DNA from: Ricordea florida
Taxonomy: Eukaryota > Cnidaria > Anthozoa > Corallimorpharia > Ricordeidae
NCBI GenBank assembly: GCA_949710005.1
Contig: OX453281.1
Coordinates: forward strand, 26,028,839-26,092,838
DNA length: 64,000 nucleotides
Direction: 5' to 3'
Under the pieces are notes generated by a model that did not search any database, was not told where the DNA came from, and saw nothing but the letters and a program-made list of their open reading frames with translations. Position numbers and translations under genes: made by a program. Below, piece after piece: positions 43,381 to 50,284 of this stretch; positions within the stretch are counted from its first letter, which is position 1, and the number at the start of each line of letters is the position of its first letter.

Positions 43381-43602
43381 ATGTCAGACAATAAGCTTGT
43401 AAAGACTGTTACCGATTCTGCAGTTCTCGTGGGGCTCGCCGCTGGTGTGGGTTATGTGGGTAAAAAGGCTCTGAGAGAATCATTCATTGGCGATCCATCG
43501 TCCAGTATCATGAATTATGGCAAATGGGTAGCTGTTCTGGCCGCGAGTATGTACCTCAAAACTTATTTAGAGGATCAGAAGATACTACCAAAAGAGCTTT
43601 GA
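43381..43602 (+). CDS. Small predicted membrane protein (73 aa), conserved
   Basis: The ATG at 43381 gives exactly the same length as the element A homologue at 374-595. The shared motifs are NKLVKTVTDS, GDPSSSIMNYGKW and YLEDQKILP. Two moderately hydrophobic segments are seen. Function unknown. Confidence 0.75.
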   Translation: MSDNKLVKTVTDSAVLVGLAAGVGYVGKKALRESFIGDPSSSIMNYGKWVAVLAASMYLKTYLEDQKILPKEL

Positions 43603-43605
43603 GTA

Positions 43606-43788
43606 ATGAGTACATTGAAATTCAAAGTGGCGTTGGATAGTCATATTAGAGATGGGCGAATTTTGAGGGACTTTATAACTAAAGATAACTATGGGTGCGT
43701 AATATCCTTTGACGAGAAAGGATTCAGTATGGCTGTACTCGATCATTTGAAGAATATTCCCAAGTTGGAGCACTTTACGATTGAATGA
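43606..43788 (+). CDS. Small unknown protein (60 aa)
   Basis: The ATG lies 3 nt after the preceding stop. The short, mixed alpha/beta-looking product has no recognised motif. Compact spacing on both sides supports it as a gene. The element A gene at this position is much longer and looks unrelated. Confidence 0.45.
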   Translation: MSTLKFKVALDSHIRDGRILRDFITKDNYGCVISFDEKGFSMAVLDHLKNIPKLEHFTIE

Positions 43789-43821
43789 AATGTATTAAGA
43801 AATCCTACAATAGATTCATAA

Positions 43822-44226
43822 ATGGCGAGTATAGCAATCATGCTTGAAGGAGCAGTCCTCAATGCAACAGCCTTCATTGGTGGAAATTATATAGCAAAGG
43901 CCCTAAGTGGGTCATCATCCGCTGATCTCCAACTCGAAAGGGAAAGGCATGACAAAGCAATGGAGAAATACCAGAAAGACTATGCCGAGTACCAGGAAAA
44001 GAGGTTGGCCTACATTGACTTTATGAACAGTAGGGAGAGTGACGCTAATCAGGCCTCCGAGAACATATCAAAGACGGATGAGGCGCTGAAATTGTACAAT
44101 CAAATGGGCAATCCTCCCAAATTCTCTGACTATTACCGACCAAACGGAGACCAAAGAATGGGTGAGATGGCCTATGTCTCTGGTGGGATGTTAGCCCTGG
44201 GGTACATTGCTAGCAAGTGGGTATGA
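43822..44226 (+). CDS. Probable two-helix membrane protein with coiled coil (134 aa)
   Basis: The N-terminal 28 residues are hydrophobic (IAIMLEGAVLNATAFIGG), the middle is a charged helix rich in Glu, Lys and Tyr (about 38-75), and the C-terminus has a second hydrophobic stretch (MLALGYIASKWV). This hairpin-like layout suggests a virion membrane or scaffold protein. No family name is given. Confidence 0.6.
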   Translation: MASIAIMLEGAVLNATAFIGGNYIAKALSGSSSADLQLERERHDKAMEKYQKDYAEYQEKRLAYIDFMNSRESDANQASENISKTDEALKLYNQMGNPPKFSDYYRPNGDQRMGEMAYVSGGMLALGYIASKWV

Positions 44227-44263
44227 TAAATTAACTTAGAAGTTCCCATATTCGACATCAAAT

Positions 44264-45217
44264 ATGGCAACTGATGAAAACGATCCTTTCGGGTTGGGAG
44301 AAGAAAACAAACAAGAAGATCCTGATGATTTTGAAAATACCCCACTGCTTGGTAGGCAACCCTCACCAAATAAAGTCATAGAAACATCCACAACTAAGGG
44401 TGCTAGACGTAAAACTAAATCAGGGTATGTTCAATTACCACGTGAAGATATAGAAATGGAGGCTATGGAAGAAAACAAAGATGAAATCTTGGCTAAGATC
44501 CAAAGTAGTTTCCCAAATGCCGAACCTAAGTTTCTTTTCAAATATGATGAATGGGGTAGAATCGTTGTTAAAATTACTGGTAAAGATCCCGGCAAAAACG
44601 TATGGCACCCATTATTCGATGCGTATGGTGATGTGAATAAAGGATTACCCAAAACAATTACAAAAGGGTTAGGCCCAAGCGCAGAAGAAATTGTGGAAGA
44701 CAACTATGGCGAGATAACTAAGAAAAAAGGCTTCGTTAGTAAATTGAAGGAGACGTTAAGATTCCATCGAGATAAGGCATTGAAAACCCCGGAAGAAGTA
44801 AGTCAAATAGGAAACCTCGAGAGACAAATTGGTGAGCAAGAGCAAGAGATAGCTAACTTGGAGGGTGAGAATGAGCAAATCCAGGAGCGAATGTCATTGC
44901 GAGACCGGGTGAAAGCGATCTTCAAGAAATATGGATTCACAGTATTTGCCGTTGTTAGTGCTGTTAGTGTGGTCATTGGCGTTATCGTGTCTAATCTTTC
45001 CAAAGGCCTATCCAAATTGGGTAAAGGTGTGGGGGACGGGCTGAAGACCATCGGTAAGAAACTAGGCGAGATATTACCTGGTATGGTAGGGGCGATCGTG
45101 AGTTTCCTGTTCAAGACTGCCGGTGAAGTCATTTCATTCCTGGGTAAGAACGCTTGGCTATTGATCGTCGCTGTTGTAGTGTACTTTGTAGAACAATTAA
45201 AGAAGAGGCGCAGTTGA
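44264..45217 (+). CDS. Large structural protein with coiled coil and C-terminal hydrophobic helices (317 aa)
   Basis: The N-terminal half is acidic and disordered with a Lys/Arg patch, followed by a folded stretch with WHPLFDAYGDV. A coiled coil (about residues 178-215, IGEQEQEIANLEGENEQIQ) precedes a hydrophobic helix (about 225-247), a Lys/Gly-rich amphipathic stretch, and further hydrophobic helices to the C-terminus. Such amphipathic and hydrophobic ends are common in virion proteins that act on membranes. The role is inferred. Confidence 0.6.
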   Translation: MATDENDPFGLGEENKQEDPDDFENTPLLGRQPSPNKVIETSTTKGARRKTKSGYVQLPREDIEMEAMEENKDEILAKIQSSFPNAEPKFLFKYDEWGRIVVKITGKDPGKNVWHPLFDAYGDVNKGLPKTITKGLGPSAEEIVEDNYGEITKKKGFVSKLKETLRFHRDKALKTPEEVSQIGNLERQIGEQEQEIANLEGENEQIQERMSLRDRVKAIFKKYGFTVFAVVSAVSVVIGVIVSNLSKGLSKLGKGVGDGLKTIGKKLGEILPGMVGAIVSFLFKTAGEVISFLGKNAWLLIVAVVVYFVEQLKKRRS

Positions 45218-45223
45218 ATTTAA

Positions 45224-45859
45224 ATGTTGAGCGTTACCATGTACGAGTCTGAAACAAGGGTGTACTTGGATCCTCCCCTGGACAAGGTTCGAGAGATACA
45301 ACTCCTGGATTGTAATATACAAACCAAACGATTGGTGAATTTCAAGGATCGCCAAAGCGTACTCAAGGAGGATAATCGCCCCTTCATAATAATCCAACCT
45401 GGTACATACTCTCTGCGTGATATACACGCGATTTTTCTCAACGATACGGATAGGGCTAAGCTCTCGATCATTGAGACTGATACTGTTGACTATCTCTATT
45501 CCAATAAGATCTTCAACATTAAACTTACGATAGGGCTACAAATTGGTTTAGGGGTGCCTGAAATCATAAATCCTGGCAAGTTATACCCTATAAATCTCCA
45601 GATCAAGGAGCCTCTGAGACTTATGTGCAGTATAGTGGATAACCAGTCATCCTATATGAATAATGCTCGATTTACAGACCCCGTGAAGATCTCCCCCTCA
45701 TACCTCCCTGCCAACATACCATCACAGGATTATCCAGTCATTCCCGTTCAGAAATCTAAAAATCCCATAAATCACTTCGATTTGAGCGTCCTCGACAGTG
45801 AATGGAACAAATTGAATCTGAATGGGTCTCCAATCACCGTCAGTTTGAGATTCAGATAA
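45224..45859 (+). CDS. Probable penton-like minor capsid protein (211 aa)
   Basis: The protein is beta-rich, ending with FDLSVLDSEWNKLNLNGSPI and a short final strand SLRFR. This ending resembles the pattern in single jelly-roll minor capsid proteins of Polintons and adintoviruses, where a strand with D-x-x-N/G-x-x-L precedes a basic terminus. The gene follows the membrane-helix protein by 6 nt. The call is by pattern, without a diagnostic residue. Confidence 0.5.
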   Translation: MLSVTMYESETRVYLDPPLDKVREIQLLDCNIQTKRLVNFKDRQSVLKEDNRPFIIIQPGTYSLRDIHAIFLNDTDRAKLSIIETDTVDYLYSNKIFNIKLTIGLQIGLGVPEIINPGKLYPINLQIKEPLRLMCSIVDNQSSYMNNARFTDPVKISPSYLPANIPSQDYPVIPVQKSKNPINHFDLSVLDSEWNKLNLNGSPITVSLRFR

Positions 45860-45892
45860 CATTTTAAAAGTACGTGAGAGCCGTAACTAAAC

Positions 45893-46495
45893 ATGGGTGA
45901 GTACAAAGGAATCTACCCCAACTTGCCTCCAACGGCGCCTCCTCCTGATGGCCCTACTTTCAGACTACAACAATGTTGTGATGCTATTAACAAGCTAAAA
46001 ACTGAATTGAAGCATTACGAGACTGTAATAAAAAAGTACAACCGGACCAAAGGCGCGCTCATAAACGCAAGTTCGACCTGTGGTATCCTATCTTGCATTT
46101 TAGCGGCTGGTGGATTGGGTACATCTCTGAGCGGTGTGGGAATTGTGGCAGCTATACCCTTGGGAGTGACGAGTGGAATACTTGTTTGCGTATCCATAGC
46201 GTGTGAACAAATCTCCAAGAGACTGGCAAAGAAAGCGGTCAAGCACCAAAGTACAGTTACGCTGGCCAAAGCCAAAATAAACACAATCGGGGACTTGGTA
46301 TCCAAGGCGCTTCGCGATAATAAGATCTCTGATGAGGAATTCTCCATGATAATCGAGGAGCTCAAAAAGTTTGAAAAGCTCAAGGCTGAGATCCGACTCA
46401 AGACTCAAAAAAATTCCGTGAAGGAGGGCGATCCTGTGGCCCTGAGACAGAAAGTACGAGAAGAGCTCCTCAAAGAACTCAAAGGAGGACAATAA
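45893..46495 (+). CDS. Membrane protein with N-terminal late-domain-like motifs (200 aa)
   Basis: The N-terminus is Pro-rich and contains YPNL at residues 8-11 and PTAP at 13-16. A helix with CC follows, then a long hydrophobic Gly-rich region (about residues 60-105), then a charged helical C-terminus. YPxL binds ALIX and P(T/S)AP binds TSG101 in viral Gag proteins, both leading to ESCRT recruitment. Whether these function here is unknown. The gene seems intact. Confidence 0.6.
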   Translation: MGEYKGIYPNLPPTAPPPDGPTFRLQQCCDAINKLKTELKHYETVIKKYNRTKGALINASSTCGILSCILAAGGLGTSLSGVGIVAAIPLGVTSGILVCVSIACEQISKRLAKKAVKHQSTVTLAKAKINTIGDLVSKALRDNKISDEEFSMIIEELKKFEKLKAEIRLKTQKNSVKEGDPVALRQKVREELLKELKGGQ

Positions 46496-46536
46496 CCATA
46501 ACTTATGATAAGGTGTCTTATTGAGTTAAACACTAT

Positions 46537-46565
46537 AACCCTTCTACCCAAACACTGGATAGAAG
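46537..46565 (+). promoter_or_regulatory. 29-nt repeated leader, copy 1
   Basis: AACCCTTCTACCCAAACACT continues to GGATAGAAG directly before the ATG. CTTCTA and TAGAAG can pair. The same leader precedes the gene at 46853 with two base changes. Confidence 0.55.
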
Positions 46566-46808
46566 ATGATGACTGATTTCTTGAATAATTTTTATGATAA
46601 GTATCCAAAAGCCGATCTCACCAAATTCAAAATTGTAGAGCATAATGGAGCACCCATTGTTAAGTGGGAATATACTTTTGAAGTTCAGAACTATTTAACA
46701 GCACCTATTGAACCTAATGGTCAAATAGATACTAGTGAACGTCCATTGGATTTCCAAATTAGAATTTGCGCTGATCTAGGTTTGGATAGTCACTTACATA
46801 ACAATTAA
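46566..46808 (+). CDS. Short protein sharing a domain with next gene (80 aa)
   Basis: The N-terminus (FLNNFYDKYPKADLTKFKI) and the end (ICADLGLD) match the first about 70 residues of the protein encoded at 46853. It looks like a partial duplication that kept one domain together with its leader. No function is known. Confidence 0.6.
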   Translation: MMTDFLNNFYDKYPKADLTKFKIVEHNGAPIVKWEYTFEVQNYLTAPIEPNGQIDTSERPLDFQIRICADLGLDSHLHNN

Positions 46809-46823
46809 TAGTTTAAACATTCA

Positions 46824-46852
46824 AACCCTTCTACTCAAACACTGAATAGAAG
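46824..46852 (+). promoter_or_regulatory. 29-nt repeated leader, copy 2
   Basis: AACCCTTCTACTCAAACACT and AATAGAAG precede the ATG at 46853, with the same CTTCTA/TAGAAG pairing as copy 1. Confidence 0.55.
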
Positions 46853-48395
46853 ATGGGCTTACTCAATGACTTTAGGCATAGGTATCCAAAGGCTGACTTG
46901 AGCCGATTTACATTTATAAATGATAGTTATGGTGGCTACATGAGATGGAACCATAATGGGACGACAGTCATGTCTTATGATGACCCCACTGGTAAGACAT
47001 GGACTGAAGGCCTCCCACCCAATTTGAAAATAGTACTATGGTTAGATTTAGGATTGAATGATAATGCATTGAGTTCATTCCCAAGGAGTTTGACTATGAC
47101 CGATCAGTTGTATCCCATCCCAGCCATTGACTTTGATAACTTCACCAGTGATACCACAACCATGCTGACCTCTTTGGATATATACGTGTCCAATACCAAA
47201 AAGTTCACCGCTAAGATGCGTAACGTATTTAAATCCCAAGTTGTGACTTTCAAGTTTGGAAAGCAAGGCCGAAAGTGGTTGAACGCACCTGATATGAATT
47301 ATTGGCCTCAACAGCTTAATTTTGCAGTATGGTGTGCAACCTCTGGATGTGGTATTAGCCCCTTCGAAAGTTTGAACTACCCCAAAGTGGTGGCTGGCTT
47401 CATAAAGTTTCACACCTACTTCACCATAAGGCGGATATTGTATGAAATGTGTGCCGCTGCCCGATGAACAACCATTTGCCATAGCTAACAATCCTTACAG
47501 TAAGGTTGCTTACCAAAGATTGTGCGCTGAATTCGGGATCGCTAATGATTCTGATTTCAGATGGAAAGGCGGGCGAAACCATGGTCTTGGTGATATCTTC
47601 CTTGACTATGGAGCTGGTTACCATGGACGGGGTGGTGGATTTCAGAATGTTCACATTATTAGAAATTATGATGAAGATGCTAACCAATGGCCTGGCGCGG
47701 GTGGTAAATTCTCTGATGATGGTGGTAAAAAGAATAAGGGAGATCTCATCTCATTCATTCGTAATGATAGCTTCGCTGGGTACAAATATGCTTGGTTCAT
47801 TCCAACGACTGGTCATGGACTCACCAAGGCTGGGCTGGGTAGACTGAATCGATCTGCTGAGGCATTCGTTTACTGTGTTTTGGGATCGCAAGTTAATACA
47901 CGAAACTCGATTGTGGGTATGGGTGGTGGGGCAATTGAAACGCAACAAGAGTTCTTGGCTCTATTTGAAAGTAGTGTGATCGAGAACGATATCTCAAGCT
48001 CAGTACAAAGGTACCAACTCGCAACTCAGGAAGCGAAGTTAAGATTGGATCTGGCAATTGCACCTGGAGTTTGGCTAATGCCCAGTAATATGATTATAAA
48101 CACAGAGAGCGTTGTTGGTTATAATAACAATCTAATGAAGGCAACGGGTGATATGAATTTTGGAGTTAACTCAAATGTAAACCTAGAGACCAAGACTGTA
48201 GGTATAAGCCATAACTTAGGCTCTTCAAAAGTTAAGTTACCACATGCATCTGCCAAAACTGAAGCTGTACAGGTGAAAACACCAATGATGGATGTTAAAC
48301 CTGAAATCAAAGAGCCTGACACCACACAACATGAAAATAATCTGATAGCATTGACAATCGCGGTTGGTGGATTGGCTTGGGCTTTGTTCCGATGA
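46853..48395 (+). pseudogene. Large unknown protein, probably one gene with a frameshift (about 513 codons)
   Basis: Two open frames overlap at 47442-47467 and differ by one base in phase. The first (46853-47467) has a YPKADLSRF domain, then a conserved-looking stretch with MNYWPQQLNFAVWCATSGCG. The second (47442-48395) has CAEFGIANDSDFRWKGGRNH, GLSR-like and AFVYCVLGSQ stretches and a C-terminal hydrophobic helix (LIALTIAVGGLAWALF). Similar uncharacterised proteins seem to accompany these elements in aquatic animals; that is recollection. They could also be two overlapping genes, but the long interrupted middle favours a single broken gene. Confidence 0.55.
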
Positions 48396-48410
48396 TGAAC
48401 TCGATATAAT

Positions 48411-48437
48411 TTTTGTAACGTGGTTTGCGTTACAAAA
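48411..48437. terminator. Conserved 10-bp stem, 7-nt loop hairpin, element B
   Basis: TTTTGTAACG pairs with CGTTACAAAA around TGGTTTG. It is 15 nt after the stop at 48395, between convergent genes. The element A hairpin at 9625-9651 has the same stem and loop lengths and a stem differing by one pair. Confidence 0.55.
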
Positions 48438-48533
48438 AAAATTCACACTATATTATTATAACTTAATAAGATCGTGACAATCTTTACAAGAATCTTTACG
48501 TTTATAATGAATGCATATGCCATTTCCCCCACA

Positions 48534-48980
48534 CTATTTGCATCTATACCTACTTCTACCATGAGGACATACTTGGGAACCCCCACAATCTTTACAAGAA
48601 TCTTTACGTTTGTAATGAATGCATATGCCATTTCCACAACACTCTTTGCATCTATACCTAGTTCTTCCATGAGAACATACTTGGGAACCCTCACAATCTT
48701 TGCAAGAGTACTTTACTTTACCATGAGTACATATACCCTTACCACCACACTCTTTGCAAAATGCTATCTGTCTTAGATGAGGGCATATTTGTGATCCCAT
48801 ACAATCCTTACACTGAACCTCACGTATACCATGTTGACATTTTCCCCCACTACTAACACTAGGCACCTCTTCAGGCATTCCAAGCGCCTCTAGTAACTCA
48901 TTTCTACGCATCCTATAATAATTTGGTATCTTTCGTTCCTTGGCGATGGCGCGGAGCTCTTTGACAGTTTGTTTTGGCAT
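48534..48980 (-). CDS. SAP-like domain fused to zinc-knuckle repeats, probably truncated (148 aa)
   Basis: The first 46 codons from ATG 48980 lie in the right terminal inverted repeat and encode the same SAP/Rho_N-like domain as the protein at 32604. After it come five full and one partial unit of an 18-residue repeat with the pattern C-x-H-x6-C-x2-C-x-G. The units alternate GSQ(I/V) and G(N/K)GI. A TAG at 48534-48536 interrupts the sixth unit at the position where earlier units have Glu, and coding-like sequence continues for some 25 codons. A nonsense change is therefore likely. A nucleic-acid-binding role at the element ends is inferred. Confidence 0.65.
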   Translation of the reverse strand: MPKQTVKELRAIAKERKIPNYYRMRRNELLEALGMPEEVPSVSSGGKCQHGIREVQCKDCMGSQICPHLRQIAFCKECGGKGICTHGKVKYSCKDCEGSQVCSHGRTRYRCKECCGNGICIHYKRKDSCKDCGGSQVCPHGRSRYRCK

Positions 48981-49106
48981 GATGGGTGCTTGAATGTATA
49001 GAAAGAGTTCTTTAAGTTGGTAGGGTCGGTTTGGATCCTGCACGTTTTGACTTAAAGAGCAATTTTTAATTTATGCGTGTCCCAGAACCCGCACTTTGCA
49101 ACTACT
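48842..49106 (-). repeat. Right terminal inverted repeat of element B
   Basis: Reverse complement of 32478-32742 with about four mismatches. It ends CAACTACT, followed by TGTGTGTGTG. Confidence 0.95.
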
Positions 49107-49562
49107 TGTGTGTGTGCGTTTGTGGGGGGAAGGGGAGGGGGGGGGGTCGACATGACCGCTTGCGACTTCCCCGGCTACTAACAACAGTTACCCGGCAACT
49201 TGAAATCTTAGTGACAACCCTGCTATACGCTGCAATACCCAGTACCCAGGCCAGCAGTACCCAGCAGTCCCCACATACGTGCGACTAAAATCGAAGACCC
49301 AACACAAACCGCAAAGAACAATAGGGTTTGACAACCATCATTAATTATAATAGATAATTACTTCGGCACATGACATTGTGAGAAATATTGCAGCCACATT
49401 GGGCTCATCTCCGGTGTGCTATAACTTATTCACACAACTGACATACATGGACATTGTGAATAATTATAGTTACAAATATTGGAAAAGTGACAAGGAAACC
49501 TAAAGAAGCTGAAAGCTGGTCAATGAGGACGCCAAGGAATTTAGTTTTGGTAACTTGCTAAA
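49107..49562. other. Right flank of element B and noncoding sequence
   Basis: 49107-49230 is the second part of the hAT-like repeat, ending GACAACCCTG then CTATAC. A small CCCAGTACCCAG-type repeat (49247-49275) follows. The remaining stretch to 49562 is AT-rich with no gene seen, and may contain the 3' end of the LINE at 49563. Confidence 0.5.
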
Positions 49563-50018
49563 TCACAGTATTTTCCAAAACCATCGGAACATTAATGTTC
49601 TTTTGCCTTGGATGGAAAACATGAAATCAGTTTTTGACAAATTCAAGGATAACTTATTTGCTTTTAACCAAGTTAATATTTTAGTAATTTGGTTACTAGC
49701 AAAGGAAATGAGTTGATTAGGATCCTTATGAGAACAAAAAATACTAGTATCATCGGCAAATAATAGAGATTGAGTCAAGCTAGAGACAGTTGGTAGATCG
49801 TTAACATAGCATTACACAATAAACAGCAGGGGCCCAAGAATTTTACCCTGAGGAACACTACATGAGATTTTCCTGTTGTAGGATCTAGAGGAGCCAAACT
49901 GGACAAACTAAGTTCGGTTTTCAAGATAAATTTGAACCCAATCCAGAGTGATGTCTCGAATACCATAGTAATGCAATTTGTCACAAAATATCTCATGATT
50001 AATGGTATCAAACGCCTC
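49563..50018 (-). mobile_element. LINE reverse transcriptase, downstream half
   Basis: Frames on the minus strand contain the catalytic FADDTSIF motif and the following LKANKLSLNLSKT segment typical of CR1/L2/Rex1-like LINEs, with a preceding GIRDI-LDW-type region at about 49930. The other half is at 54502-55282. The target duplication GCCTC at 50014-50018 and 54502-54506 shows that a single LINE was split by the BEL element. Confidence 0.8.
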
Positions 50019-50223
50019 TGTTAGAATTCGAAAAAAAGGAAACGTAGTCGTTGATCGCGCGTTATCGATTTATTCTCGTTCTCACTCAGAGTAACGTTGA
50101 TTACATGCGTTCATATATACAACAGATCAAATTTAAGATCACGTGACATATATACAAACAAAACAAGCGCGTGACAAGAGCGTGACCGTGGATTATGTAA
50201 CACACGGTGTGTGATTTGTTACA
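50019..50223 (-). repeat. 3' LTR of BEL/Pao element
   Basis: The 205-bp LTR starts TGTTAGAATTCG and ends GATTTGTTACA on the plus strand. CTCCCCCT follows at 50224, the complement of the polypurine tract. Confidence 0.92.
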
Positions 50224-50284
50224 CTCCCCCTAGTTGTTCACGTAGTGAATCAACTACACCGAAAGAAATAAAAAATATATAAAG

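Larger units (their letters stand above)
32478..49106 (+). mobile_element. Polinton/adintovirus-like element B, complete (16,629 bp)
   Basis: Inverted repeats of 265 bp begin AGTAGTTGCAAAGTGCGGGT and end in its reverse complement. The ends sit in a TG-dinucleotide run, and TGTGT can be read directly on both sides as a 5-bp target duplication, though the simple sequence makes this ambiguous. The gene content is PolB, integrase, capsid protein, ATPase and about 15 others, the core of Polintons and adintoviruses. No adenain-like protease was recognised. Premature stops or frameshifts in PolB, the TFIIB-like gene, capsid gene and others show that this copy is defective, although the inverted repeats differ at only about four positions. 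Confidence 0.93.

Noticed and set aside
32478..49106. Adenain-like cysteine protease in element B
   Set aside because: I looked for a His, Asp/Glu, Cys triad pattern typical of that family and found no convincing frame; it may be absent or too diverged.
32472..49111. Firm 6-bp target site duplication for element B
   Set aside because: Flanks are TG repeats; TGTGT can be matched in more than one register, so only a tentative 5-bp duplication is reported.
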